Source of the DNA: Methylorubrum rhodesianum
Lineage (GTDB): Bacteria > Pseudomonadota > Alphaproteobacteria > Rhizobiales > Beijerinckiaceae
Direction: 5' to 3'
DNA length: 64,000 bases
NCBI RefSeq assembly: GCF_014199985.1
Contig: NZ_JACHOS010000007.1
Coordinates: forward strand, 186,001 to 250,000
The first letter of the stretch is position 1; each line of letters starts with the position of its first letter. A model generated the notes under the pieces. The model ran no database searches and was not told the DNA's origin. It saw only the letters and a list, made by a program, of their open reading frames with translations. A program made the position numbers and the translations under genes. Of the stretch, positions 19,867-28,306 are shown one piece after another.

Positions 19867-21246
19867 GTGACGGCACGAAAAACGGGAGAGGCCGGCGGCG
19901 ACGGGCTGCCGCTGCGGGAGCGGATGCTGGCGCTCTCGGCCATGGCGCTCGCCATCGCGATGGCTGTGCTCGACGGTGCGATCGTCAACGTCGCCCTGCC
20001 GGTGATCGCCCGCGACCTCGACGTGCCGGCCTCGGACGCGATCTTCATCGTCAGCGCCTACCAGATCGCGGTCACCGCCGCCCTGCTGCCCCTGGCGACG
20101 CTCGGCGAGATCTGGGGCTATCGTCGGGTCTATCTGAGCGGTCTTGCCCTCTTCACCGCAGCCTCGCTGGCCTGCGCCATCTCGCCGAACCTCGCGAGCC
20201 TCACCGCCGCTCGGGTCGCCCAGGGGCTTGGCGCAGCCGGGATCATGAGCGTCAACATCGCGCTCGTGCGCTTCATCTACCCGCACCGGCTGATCGGGCG
20301 CGGGGTCGGCAATGTGGCGCTCATCGTCGCGGTGGCCGCCGCCGCCGGGCCGACTGTCGCCGCCGCGATTCTCGCGGTCGCGTCCTGGCCGTGGCTGTTC
20401 CTCGTCAACCTGCCGGTCGGGCTCGGGGCGCTGATGGTCGGAGCCCGCACCCTGCCGCACACACCCCGCTCCGCGCGCCGGTTCGACCTGCGCAGTGCCG
20501 GCCTCAACGCCCTCACCATCGGTCTGCTCATCGTCGGCCTCGACGGCCTCGCCGATCCCGGCACGCGCGGGCTCGCCGCGGCGGCGCTCGCGGTGTCGGT
20601 CGCGGTCGGCATCGTCTTCGTGCGCAGCCAGATCCGGCTCGCGGTGCCGCTCCTGCCGCTCGATCTCCTGCGAATCCCGGCCTTCGCCCTGTCGATGGTG
20701 GCCTCGGTCTGCTCGTTCGCGGCGCAGATGATCGCCTACGTCGCCCTGCCCTTCTACTTCCATGACGGGCTGGGCTTTTCCGAGACCCGCACCGGCTTGC
20801 TGATGACGCCTTGGCCGCTCGCCATCGCGGCGATGTCGCCCTTCGCCGGCCGGCTCGCCGACCGCGTTCCACCGGGACGTCTCGGCAGCGTCGGCCTCGT
20901 CCTCCTGGCCGCCGGCATGGCCTCCCTCGCCCTTCTGCCGGAGGCGCCCTCGACCCTCGACCTGGTCTGGCGCCTGACGCTGTCGGGGATCGGCTTCGGA
21001 TTGTTCCAGTCGCCGAACAACAAGGTCATCATCACCAGCGCCCCGCGGGAGCGCAGCGGCGGCGCCAGCGGCATGCAGGCGAGCGCCCGTCTCGTCGGCC
21101 AGTCGGTCGGGGCGGCGCTGGTCGCCGTGCTGTTCGGCCTGATCTCGGGCGGGCCGGTGGGTGCCTTCGCCGCGACCCTCTGGTGCGCCGTCGCCCTGGC
21201 GCTGGCCGGGGCGCTGGCGAGCGGCCTGCGGCGGGCGGCGCCGTGA
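19867..21246 (+). CDS. MFS drug/metabolite efflux transporter (DHA2-like)
   Basis: 459 residues with GTG start (GTG ACG GCA CGA). Hydrophobic helices repeat through the whole protein, about 12-14 of them. The motif A region is GEIWGYRRVYL, and motif C-like glycine/proline-rich sequence appears in VAAAAGPTVAAAILAV, typical of drug:H+ antiporters of the EmrB/QacA group. Located in the inner membrane as a proton-driven exporter; the substrate is unknown. There is no adjacent regulator; the SDR gene follows after 79 bases. It overlaps no other good frame. Confidence 0.83.
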   Translation: MTARKTGEAGGDGLPLRERMLALSAMALAIAMAVLDGAIVNVALPVIARDLDVPASDAIFIVSAYQIAVTAALLPLATLGEIWGYRRVYLSGLALFTAASLACAISPNLASLTAARVAQGLGAAGIMSVNIALVRFIYPHRLIGRGVGNVALIVAVAAAAGPTVAAAILAVASWPWLFLVNLPVGLGALMVGARTLPHTPRSARRFDLRSAGLNALTIGLLIVGLDGLADPGTRGLAAAALAVSVAVGIVFVRSQIRLAVPLLPLDLLRIPAFALSMVASVCSFAAQMIAYVALPFYFHDGLGFSETRTGLLMTPWPLAIAAMSPFAGRLADRVPPGRLGSVGLVLLAAGMASLALLPEAPSTLDLVWRLTLSGIGFGLFQSPNNKVIITSAPRERSGGASGMQASARLVGQSVGAALVAVLFGLISGGPVGAFAATLWCAVALALAGALASGLRRAAP

Positions 21247-21325
21247 CATCCGACACCCGGGCATCGACCCACCGGGTCATGCGTTGTCCTTCGGCTTGGA
21301 GGATCGTGGTGAGCGGAGGTGGAGG

Positions 21326-22117
21326 ATGGACATCGACCTGAAGGGCCGCAGCGCCCTCGTCACCGGCTCGACCGGCGGCATCGGCTACGCCGTCGCCCGC
21401 GAACTCGGCCGGCTCGGCGCCTACGTCGCCGTCAACGGCCGCACCGGCGAGCGGGTGAACGCGGCGATCGCACGCCTGCGCGGCGAGGTGCCGGGGGGCG
21501 AATTCATCGCCGGCATCGGCGATGTCGGCACAGAGGAGGGCGCGGCCGAACTCGTCGCCGCCCTGCCGCGGGTCGACATCCTCGTCAACAATGCCGGCAT
21601 CTTCGAGCCGAAGCCGTTCTTCGAGATCGCGGATGCCGAGTGGCGCCACTTCTTCGAGGTCAACGTAATGAGCGGCATCCGCCTCGCGCGCGCCTACGGC
21701 CCCGGCATGGTCGAGCGCGGCTGGGGGAGGATCGTCTTCATTGCCAGCGAGTCTGGGATCAACATCCCGCCGGAGATGGTCCATTACGGCATGACGAAGA
21801 CGGCCCAGCTCGCCGTCGCCCGCGGCCTGGCGGAGACGGTGGGGGGCAGCGGCGTCACCGTCAACAGCGTCCTACCCGGTCCGACCATGACCGAGGGCGT
21901 GGCGGACTTTCTGGAATCGATGGGCGCAGGGGACGGCGACCTCGAGGCCAAGGGCCGTGCCTTCATCGCCGAGAACCGGCCGACCTCCCTCCTCAAGCGC
22001 CTCGCGCAGCCGGAGGAAGTGGCCAACATGGTAGCCTATCTCTGCACGCCCGCCGCGAGCGCCACCACGGGGGCGGCCCTGCGGGTCGATGGCGGTGTCC
22101 TGCGCGGCATCGCCTGA
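21326..22117 (+). CDS. short-chain dehydrogenase/reductase
   Basis: 263 residues, classical SDR. Cofactor site TGSTGGIGYAVA near residues 13-24, NNAG in VDILVNNAGIFE, the catalytic serine in IASESGINIP, and YGMTKTA with the catalytic Tyr and Lys. The length suits a single-domain 3-ketoacyl reductase-like or sugar/alcohol dehydrogenase; NADP or NAD preference is not clear. A strong ribosome site GGAGGTGGAGG precedes ATG 21326. A hairpin (22145-22172) follows the stop. Confidence 0.88.
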   Translation: MDIDLKGRSALVTGSTGGIGYAVARELGRLGAYVAVNGRTGERVNAAIARLRGEVPGGEFIAGIGDVGTEEGAAELVAALPRVDILVNNAGIFEPKPFFEIADAEWRHFFEVNVMSGIRLARAYGPGMVERGWGRIVFIASESGINIPPEMVHYGMTKTAQLAVARGLAETVGGSGVTVNSVLPGPTMTEGVADFLESMGAGDGDLEAKGRAFIAENRPTSLLKRLAQPEEVANMVAYLCTPAASATTGAALRVDGGVLRGIA

Positions 22118-22144
22118 GACCCACCGCTCCCGAGCCCACCGGAT

Positions 22145-22172
22145 GTACGGACCGGTCTGACCGGATCCGTAC
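22145..22172. terminator. bidirectional hairpin between SDR and SWIB genes
   Basis: GTACGG-A-CCGGT, loop CTG, ACCGG-AT-CCGTAC. Eleven pairs with a small bulge, located between two convergent genes. No clear T-run on either side. Confidence 0.55.
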
Positions 22173-22205
22173 TCCGAAGGACGGCCCGCGAACGGTTCTC
22201 CGCGA

Positions 22206-22538
22206 TCAGGACTTCAGATGCGCGGCGAGATGCTTGTTCATCTCGAACATCGAGCACTTGTCCTTGCCGAAGATCTTCTTGAGCTTGTCGTCGGCGACGA
22301 TCTCGCGCTTGTTCTCCGGGTTCTGGAGGTTGTGCTTCTTGATGTGCTCCCACACCTTGCTGACCACCTCGCCGCGCGGCAGGGGCTTGTCGCCGACGAT
22401 GGCGGCGAGTTCGGGAGACGGCTTCAGGGGCTGCTGAAGCGCGTTGGGCTTGGTGCCGGAGGCAGCCTTGGTGGCGGTCTCCTTCTTCGGGGCACTCTTG
22501 GGCGCAGCCGCCTTCTTCTCCGTCGTCTTGGTAGCCAT
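22206..22538 (-). CDS. SWIB/MDM2-domain protein
   Basis: 110 residues. The N-terminal 40 are Lys/Ala/Pro-rich, like a histone tail (KKAAAPKSAPKKETATKAAS). Residues 45-110 are a SWIB domain: ALQQPLKPSPELAAIVGDKP, VSKVWEHIKKHNLQN, ADDKLKKIFGKDKCSMFEMN. SWIB is best known from eukaryotic chromatin remodellers and Chlamydia topoisomerase fusions; stand-alone bacterial forms are known but unexplained, and a role at DNA is plausible. Start ATG 22538 after GGACGGAGGGA. Its upstream region contains two palindromes. Confidence 0.85.
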   Translation of the reverse strand: MATKTTEKKAAAPKSAPKKETATKAASGTKPNALQQPLKPSPELAAIVGDKPLPRGEVVSKVWEHIKKHNLQNPENKREIVADDKLKKIFGKDKCSMFEMNKHLAAHLKS

Positions 22539-22580
22539 GGTTTCCCTCCGTCCTGCGGACCGGCAGATTCGTGACCCGAG

Positions 22581-22601
22581 CCCTCGGGAGATCCCCGAGG
22601 G
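22581..22601. promoter_or_regulatory. palindrome in the SWIB gene leader
   Basis: CCCTCGGG-AGATC-CCCGAGGG, perfect 8-base arms with a 5-base loop, 43 bases upstream of the SWIB start codon. It could be an operator, or a leader hairpin. Confidence 0.4.
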
Positions 22602-22628
22602 CATGGGGGCACTAGGGAGCAACAACTA

Positions 22629-22668
22629 AGCGGTGCCGCGCCCGTTCCAAGTGGAGAACGGCACCGCT
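22629..22668. promoter_or_regulatory. long hairpin in SWIB/PRC intergenic region
   Basis: Outer arms AGCGGTGC and GCACCGCT, inner arms CGTTC and GAACG, loop CAAGTGGA, with one 6-base bulge. It ends no obvious gene, so it may be an operator or belong to an uncharacterised transcript. Confidence 0.4.
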
Positions 22669-22895
22669 GCACCGTCCATCCACAGATCAGCGGACCTTTC
22701 CGCAGCCCAATCCGTCACCCGAGGGATTTTTTGCACGGATCGGGCGCGTCCCATGGGCCGATCTCGCACCACCGCGCTGCCCTGCCTTGAGCCTCTGATT
22801 GGAACCGTGCCCGCCGCGCCGCATTCAAGCAACACCCTGGTTCACGGGCCTTTTCGGAACCGGGCGGGGACGGTCCTGAGATTTCGGAGACGTGG

Positions 22896-23336
22896 ATGCC
22901 GACGGATCTGCCCGCGGAGCGGGCCTATCGAAAGCCGGGAACGCTCGAACTGGACCCGACGTCCGGTGAGGGCGTGGCGACCGACGAGACCCCCCGGCTG
23001 ATCGCCTCGGACAAGGTCGAGGGCACCCCGGTCTATGACGGAACCGGTCGCCACCTGGGCACCGTCCACAACTTCATGGTCGACAAGGTGTCGGGACAGG
23101 TCGCCTACGCGGTGCTGTCCTTCGGCGGGTTTCTCGGGTTCGGCGAGGCCTACCATCCGCTCCCTTGGAACGCGCTGACCTATTCGGTCGAGCTCGGCGG
23201 ATACGTGGTCGACATCGATCCCGCCGATCTCGAAGGTGCGCCGACGCACCGGCCGGGCGAGGATCCGTTCTCCGATCCGGGCTTCGGCGGGCGCCTCGAC
23301 GACCATTGGGGCGGGCGGAAGGCGCCGACGGCCTGA
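22896..23336 (+). CDS. PRC-barrel domain protein (cytoplasmic)
   Basis: 146 residues, no signal peptide. The PRC barrel lies at about 35-115 (LIASDKVEGTPVYDGTGRHL, then QVAYAVLSFGGFLGFGEAYH). PRC barrels occur in RimM, photosynthetic reaction centre H subunits and many stress-related proteins; stand-alone forms like this are common and uncharacterised. The C-terminus is acidic with GGRLDDHWGG. Shares the GGFLG segment with the exported PRC protein at 24200-24838, suggesting related folds. Start ATG 22896. Confidence 0.8.
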   Translation: MPTDLPAERAYRKPGTLELDPTSGEGVATDETPRLIASDKVEGTPVYDGTGRHLGTVHNFMVDKVSGQVAYAVLSFGGFLGFGEAYHPLPWNALTYSVELGGYVVDIDPADLEGAPTHRPGEDPFSDPGFGGRLDDHWGGRKAPTA

Positions 23337-23337
23337 G

Positions 23338-23377
23338 CCGCCGATGCTTCGTCCGGTGCGAGCCGCCTGATCGGCGG
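23338..23377. terminator. inverted repeat between convergent PRC and lipoprotein genes
   Basis: CCGCCGAT and ATCGGCGG, perfect 8-base arms separated by 24 bases. Located just after the PRC stop and just before the end of the leftward lipoprotein gene. No T-run; terminator function is tentative. Confidence 0.35.
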
Positions 23378-23386
23378 ACGGGTTCT

Positions 23387-23761
23387 CTAGAACTTGCCGC
23401 CGAGGCCGACGCTTCCGCCCGATCCCATCTGGGGCGCGAGACCGCCGGAGCTGGTCCGCGTCGTGGGCTCGCCGTCGATCTCCTCCCGGCGGATCCGGCG
23501 CGGGCCTTCGTCGGCCGTGCGGGTCTGGCCTCGGATGTTCTTCGGCAGTTCAAGGGAACGAGTCGGCATGGCCGCGACCGGGCGACCGTCGTCATCGGTC
23601 TGGGCGCTGCGCAGCGGGCGGCCCGGCAGGGTGCCGCGGGCGGAGGGCGGGGGGCCGATATCGGTCTCCGGCATGACGCCGCCGCCGCCGCCGAGTGCCT
23701 GGCAGCCGCCGAGGCTCGCCGCAAGAAGCGCCGCGGCGCACAGTCTCGACGGATGTAGCAT
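23387..23761 (-). CDS. small lipoprotein, unknown
   Basis: 124 residues starting MLHPSRLCAAALLAASLGGC. The lipobox is L-G-G-C, with the lipidated Cys20 followed by QALGGGGG, so it is an exported lipoprotein. The mature part is disordered: repeated Arg, Gly and Ser (TRSLELPKNIRGQTRTA, GSGGSVGLGGKF). No known domain. Start ATG 23761. It diverges from the PRC-barrel gene at 24200 across 438 bases. Confidence 0.65.
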   Translation of the reverse strand: MLHPSRLCAAALLAASLGGCQALGGGGGVMPETDIGPPPSARGTLPGRPLRSAQTDDDGRPVAAMPTRSLELPKNIRGQTRTADEGPRRIRREEIDGEPTTRTSSGGLAPQMGSGGSVGLGGKF

Positions 23762-24199
23762 GGGTGTCTCGTCCTCGTACCGGCCGACCCGGGCCGCAGA
23801 CTCGGCAGGCTCAGGCGCGGACAAAGCCCGGCCAGGAGCTTGGGCGAGAGCGCGGCCAGGGGTCGGCAACGTTAAGATCTCCTGCATCCGTCTAAGGCAG
23901 GGTTTGGGCGAAAACCAGACGGTGGCTGCGCCTGTTCGATCGGTTGCGGTGGACTGGCATCGAGGTTGCTCGGCGTCGTGACATGCCGGGCCCTCATGGC
24001 AGGCGACCGTCACGAGCCCCGGTCGCGGGCGTTCAATCGTGATGGGAGGGGATCGACCGGGTCGATGGATCCGGCCATCCACAACTTCGCCGTGGTTGTC
24101 GGGCATGGACGACCCGTCCGCCCGCCCCATACCGTCCGGTGAGCGGCCGGTTCGTCGCAGCCGGCATGCGGATCCTGCAGACTGTCGAGAGGTATAGGG
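23762..24199. other. divergent intergenic region
   Basis: 438 bases between the leftward lipoprotein gene and the rightward exported PRC gene. It should hold two promoters; I see no clear consensus, hairpin or small gene. Confidence 0.45.
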
Positions 24200-24838
24200 G
24201 TGCATAGACTGATCCGGCCGATCGTGGCACCGGCGATCGTCCTCTTCGCTACGGCGGCCCTGGCGGCCGATGGCTCCACCGGCGCCGCCGGCGAGGCTTC
24301 GCCGCCTGCCGCACCGGCCTCGCCGCCCGCCGCGGCCCCCCCGACCACGGCGCCGGCTGCGCCTGCGGCCCCCGCCATCGGTGGCGCGCCGCCATCCCAG
24401 GGCGGCGGTACCCCGGCGGTCGTGCTCGATACCCAGGATTACGAGAGCCTGCTCGGAAAGAGCGTGCGCGCGATGAACGGCGACGATCTCGGCCGCATCA
24501 TCGACGTGATCATCGACCGCGATGGACGTCCCCGCGCCGCGGTGATCGACTTCGGCGGCTTCCTCGGCGTCGGCTCGCGCAAGATCGCCGTGGATTGGCG
24601 CGTTCTCAAATTCACCACCGAGGGGAAGGTCGGCCGGCTCACGCTGCAGCTCAACCGCAATCAGGTTCGGGTCTCGCCCGAGTACAAGGCCGGCGAGCCC
24701 ATCGTCGTGCTCGGTGCCACGAGCCCCGGTGCCGCCGTCCAGGCGCCGGAGGGCGACGCCTCTGCCGCGGCCGAGAAGGCGGCCGCCCCGTCCGACAAGG
24801 CCCCTGACCGGCCGCAGGAGAAGACGCCGGACAAATGA
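24200..24838 (+). CDS. exported PRC-barrel protein
   Basis: 212 residues, GTG start (GTG CAT AGA CTG). Signal peptide about residues 1-22 with cleavage near ALA-AD, then a long Pro/Ala/Gly linker (APASPPAAAPPTTAPAAPAA), then a PRC barrel at about 75-165 (YESLLGKSVRAMNGDDLGRI; PRAAVIDFGGFLGVGSRKIA), then an Ala/Lys tail. It is probably periplasmic. Its stop overlaps the next ORF by 4 bases (ATGA), so it is translationally coupled to the MFS transporter. Function unknown. Confidence 0.8.
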   Translation: MHRLIRPIVAPAIVLFATAALAADGSTGAAGEASPPAAPASPPAAAPPTTAPAAPAAPAIGGAPPSQGGGTPAVVLDTQDYESLLGKSVRAMNGDDLGRIIDVIIDRDGRPRAAVIDFGGFLGVGSRKIAVDWRVLKFTTEGKVGRLTLQLNRNQVRVSPEYKAGEPIVVLGATSPGAAVQAPEGDASAAAEKAAAPSDKAPDRPQEKTPDK

Positions 24839-26196
24839 CGGCATCCCCGGTGACGGAACGGCGCGCGTATCCGGCGCGCGAGCGCGACACGCATCGTAGC
24901 GACAACCGCGAGCGGGGCGGTGCTCGTCCGCTCCGCCGCGCGGCCCGCCCGAGCGAGTCCGCGTTCGGCCCGGCCGAGCCGTCGCGCCGCGCGACCTACG
25001 GCCTCGACGCGTTCACCTTCTTCATCGCCAACCTGCAGACCGGTTTCGGGCCGTTTCTCGCGGTCTATTTCACCCAGCAGAAGTGGACCCAGTCGGATAT
25101 CGGCCTCGCGCTGACCGTCGGCAGCCTCGTGAGCCTGCTCGGGCAGATGCCCGGCGGTGCCTTCGTCGATGCCTCCCGCTCGAAGCGCTTCGCCGCCGGC
25201 TTCTCGGCCTTCTGGGTCGGGGCGAGCGCGGTCATGCTCGCCGCGCTTCCCACCTATCTCGTCGTCATGCTCGCCATGGCGATCCACTCGGCGGCGAGCT
25301 GCGTGCTGACGCCGGCGATCGCCGCGATCTCCATCGGTCTCGTCGGCCACGCCCGGGCGGGTGAGCGGCTGGGCCGCAATGCCAGCTTCTCGGCCATCGG
25401 CAACGCGCTCGGCGCCGCCGGGATGGGCGCGATCGGCTACTATCTCTCGAACAACGCGGTGTTCTATCTCGCCGGCCTGCTGGTGATCCCGGCGTTGGTG
25501 TCGCTGTCGTTCATTCCGTCGGCCCGCGCCGCGGAGGCGGCTAGGCCCCGTGCCGCCGCCCGAGAGCCGGAGCTGCGGGAGGCCGGCGGCGTCGCGGTGC
25601 TCCTGAAGAACCGGGCGCTCTTGTGCTTCGCCGCCTGTATGGTGCTGTTCTTCCTGGCCAACGCGGCGATGCTGCCCCTCGTCGGTAGCGTCATGACGCT
25701 GCGCGCCAGCGAGACCGCGACGGCGCTGGTGGCCGCCTGCATCATGGTGCCTCAGGCGGTGCTCGCCCTCACCGCCCCCTTCGTCGGGCGTCTCGCCCAG
25801 AGCTGGGGCCGCAAGCCGCTGCTCGTGCTCGGCTTCGCGGCGCTCCCCGTGCGCGGGCTGCTCTTCGCCTTCGTGAGCGACCCTTACTGGATGGTCGCGA
25901 TCCAGGTCTTCGACGGCATCTCGGCTTCGGTCCTCGGCGTGATGGTTCCGTTGATCGTCTCCGACGTCACCCGGGGCACAGGACGGTTCAACACCGCCCT
26001 CGGCGCCGTGGGCACCGGCATGGGCATCGGTGCCGCGCTGTCGACGGCCCTGGCCGGCTTCATGGCGGACGAACTCGGAAGCCAGACGGCGTTCATGGGA
26101 CTCGCAGTCGTCGGTGCCGTCGGCCTCGCGCTCGTCCTGCTGATCATGCCGGAGACCCGCCAGCGGGACGAGGACGACGCGCGCGAGCCGGCTTGA
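24835..26196 (+). CDS. MFS transporter, 12-helix type
   Basis: 453 residues. The first 50 are basic and low-complexity (RREARERDTHR-like, ARPLRRAARPSESAF), then about 12 transmembrane helices. Motif A-like DASRSKRFAAG follows helix 2, and the second-half equivalent is GRLAQSWGRKPLLVLGF. Inner membrane; substrate unknown. ATG overlaps the preceding PRC stop (ATGA), so the pair is co-translated, an unusual partnership. The long Arg-rich N-terminus is odd; a shorter start is possible but no internal Met sits before the first helix. Confidence 0.82.
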   Translation: MTASPVTERRAYPARERDTHRSDNRERGGARPLRRAARPSESAFGPAEPSRRATYGLDAFTFFIANLQTGFGPFLAVYFTQQKWTQSDIGLALTVGSLVSLLGQMPGGAFVDASRSKRFAAGFSAFWVGASAVMLAALPTYLVVMLAMAIHSAASCVLTPAIAAISIGLVGHARAGERLGRNASFSAIGNALGAAGMGAIGYYLSNNAVFYLAGLLVIPALVSLSFIPSARAAEAARPRAAAREPELREAGGVAVLLKNRALLCFAACMVLFFLANAAMLPLVGSVMTLRASETATALVAACIMVPQAVLALTAPFVGRLAQSWGRKPLLVLGFAALPVRGLLFAFVSDPYWMVAIQVFDGISASVLGVMVPLIVSDVTRGTGRFNTALGAVGTGMGIGAALSTALAGFMADELGSQTAFMGLAVVGAVGLALVLLIMPETRQRDEDDAREPA

Positions 26197-26400
26197 CCTG
26201 CGCCGGCCGACGCGGTTGGAATCGTTTTGCGCCGCACATCCGCTCAAGTTCGGTTCAGCTTCGTTCCGCTATCCGGCGGAAAGCTGCGCGCGCTTGAAAC
26301 ATAAGGCGACGCTTCGCGTTGCGGTTAAAGGGCGTTTCGCGCGCCCTCCAGCCACAATCGGCGCCCAGCGGGTCTGATCGAATCGGGACTGACGATCGCG

Positions 26401-28167
26401 ATGGAAGATCTCTGCCAATACGCCAACAGACCGGGGGCCTTTGTCGGGCGCTACCTCAAGCGCCGGATCATCCCGCACCTGGTGATCCTGTTCTCCGTGC
26501 TCGGCGCCGTGACCTTCTCGGTTTCGACCGACTACGCGCTGAAGGGCGTGGTCGACGCCCTCGGCAAGGGCCCGGGCGCGGGTCAGGTCTGGACCGCGCT
26601 CGCGGTGCTGATCGCGTTCATCGCCGCCGACAACATGCTCTGGCGCGTGGCGGCGCTGGTCGGCGCCTTCACCTTCGTCGGCGTCACCGGTGACATCCGC
26701 CGCGATCTCTTCCGCCACATGACCGGCCACGCGCCATCGTTCTTCGCCGACCGGCAGCCGGGCACGCTGGCCTCGCGCATCACCGCGACTTCGAACGCGA
26801 TCTTCACCGTCGAGAACATGTTCACGTTCAACGTGATGCCGCCCTGCGTGGCGGCCACGCTGTCGATCATCTACATCGGCACCGTGAACATCACGATGGC
26901 GCTCGTGCTCGCCGGCATCTTCGCCGCGGTCGTGCTCTTGATGTTCAAGATGGCGTCCGCCGGCAAGCCGCTGCACCACGACTTCGCCGCCAAGGCGGCC
27001 AGCGTCGACGGCGAGATGGTCGATCTCGTCGGTAACATGCCGCTGGTGCGCGCCTTCTCCGCCTTCAACCGCGAGTTCGTGCGCTTCGACGGCACCATCG
27101 GCACCGAGATGCGGGCCCGCCGCTCCTCGCTTCTCTACCTCGAGAAGCTGCGCATCACCCACGCCATCCTCACCGTGCTGTCGATCCTCGGCCTGCTCTA
27201 CTGGTCGATCAAGATGTGGGAGGCCGGTCAGGCGACCACGGGTCAGGTCGTGCTGGTTTGCACCCTCGGCATCCGCATCCTCGCCGCGACCCGCGACCTC
27301 GCCGTGGCGCTGGTGGACGCGACCCAGCACACCGCTCGCCTGTCTGAGGCCCTGCACACCCTGCTGCAGCCGCACGAACTCGTGGATCACCCGGAGGCGG
27401 AAAAACTCGTCGGCCAGACCGGTGCCGAGATGCATTTCGACCACGTGGCCTTCAGCTATCCCGACGGCCGCACCGTGTTCTCCGATTTCGACCTGCTGAT
27501 CCCCGCGGGCCAGACGGTCGGCCTCGTCGGCAAATCGGGCGGCGGCAAGTCGACCCTGTTCTCGCTGATCCAGCGCTTCTACGAGGTGCAGGGCGGGCGC
27601 ATCCTGATCAACGGCCAGGATATCAACCGGGTCACGCAGGAGAGCTTGCGCGAGGCCATCACGGTGGTTCCGCAGGACGTCTCGATGTTCCACCGCAGCT
27701 TGCGCGAGAACATCCGCTACGGCCGGCCCGACGCTACCGACGAGGAGGTCTGGAAGGCCGCCGAGGCGGCGCACTGCACCGACTTCATCCAGGCCCTGCC
27801 GGAAGGCTTCGATACCATCGTCGGCGACCGCGGCGTGAAGCTCTCGGGCGGCCAGCGTCAGCGCATCGCCATCGCCCGTGCGATCCTCAAGGATTCACCG
27901 ATCCTGCTCCTCGACGAGGCGACCTCGGCGCTGGACGCCGAGTCCGAGGAGGCGATCCGCGCCGCGCTGGCCAACCTGATGAAGGGGCGCACCGTCATCG
28001 CCATCGCCCACCGGCTCTCGACGCTGAAGGACTTCGACCGGATCGTCGTGCTCGAGGGCGGCAAGATCGTCCAGGACGGCTCGCCGGAGAAGCTCACCCA
28101 TCTCGACGGCTTCTACCGCGAGCTCATGAAGAAGGAATCGATGTCGATGTCGCTGGCCGCGGCCTGA
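26401..28167 (+). CDS. ABC exporter, fused permease-ATPase
   Basis: 588 residues, MsbA/LmrA-type half-transporter. Six transmembrane helices in residues about 20-315, ATPase at about 345-580. Walker A GKSGGGKST, Q-loop in VVPQDVSMFHRSLRENI, signature LSGGQRQRIAIARAIL, Walker B ILLLDEATSALDAESE, and H-loop IAIAHRLSTL are all intact. It works as a homodimer exporting a lipid, peptide or drug; the substrate is not evident. Start ATG 26401. Its terminator is at 28244-28282. Confidence 0.9.
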   Translation: MEDLCQYANRPGAFVGRYLKRRIIPHLVILFSVLGAVTFSVSTDYALKGVVDALGKGPGAGQVWTALAVLIAFIAADNMLWRVAALVGAFTFVGVTGDIRRDLFRHMTGHAPSFFADRQPGTLASRITATSNAIFTVENMFTFNVMPPCVAATLSIIYIGTVNITMALVLAGIFAAVVLLMFKMASAGKPLHHDFAAKAASVDGEMVDLVGNMPLVRAFSAFNREFVRFDGTIGTEMRARRSSLLYLEKLRITHAILTVLSILGLLYWSIKMWEAGQATTGQVVLVCTLGIRILAATRDLAVALVDATQHTARLSEALHTLLQPHELVDHPEAEKLVGQTGAEMHFDHVAFSYPDGRTVFSDFDLLIPAGQTVGLVGKSGGGKSTLFSLIQRFYEVQGGRILINGQDINRVTQESLREAITVVPQDVSMFHRSLRENIRYGRPDATDEEVWKAAEAAHCTDFIQALPEGFDTIVGDRGVKLSGGQRQRIAIARAILKDSPILLLDEATSALDAESEEAIRAALANLMKGRTVIAIAHRLSTLKDFDRIVVLEGGKIVQDGSPEKLTHLDGFYRELMKKESMSMSLAAA

Positions 28168-28243
28168 CAGACGGGGCCGTCCGTCGGCCGGATCGGCGGG
28201 CCGGGGTGCGAAAACCGCCTGGCGGAAAGACAATCCTATCGTG

Positions 28244-28282
28244 AGGCCGGGCGGTGCGTTCACCGCTCGGCCTTTCGCTTTT
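28244..28282 (+). terminator. intrinsic terminator of ABC exporter gene
   Basis: AGGCCGGGCGGTG, loop CGTT, CACCGCTCGGCCT, then TTTCGCTTTT. A 13-pair stem with one G-T pair and a T-rich tail: the clearest intrinsic terminator in the window. It lies 76 bases after the ABC stop and before the aldolase start. Confidence 0.8.
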
Positions 28283-28306
28283 CACGAAACGGAGCCGGAG
28301 CCCGCC

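Larger units (their letters stand above)
22539..22895. other. divergent intergenic region with two palindromes
   Basis: 357 bases between the SWIB gene (leftward) and the PRC-barrel gene (rightward). It contains two perfect-arm dyads (listed separately) and an A/T-poor stretch with GGATTTTTTG near 22725. No protein gene or recognised RNA family. Confidence 0.5.

Noticed and set aside
22600-22650. EcfG-type general-stress promoter (GGAAC-N-CGTT) on the minus strand before SWIB
   Set aside because: GGAAC is present but the -10 reads AGTT with one base too short a spacer.
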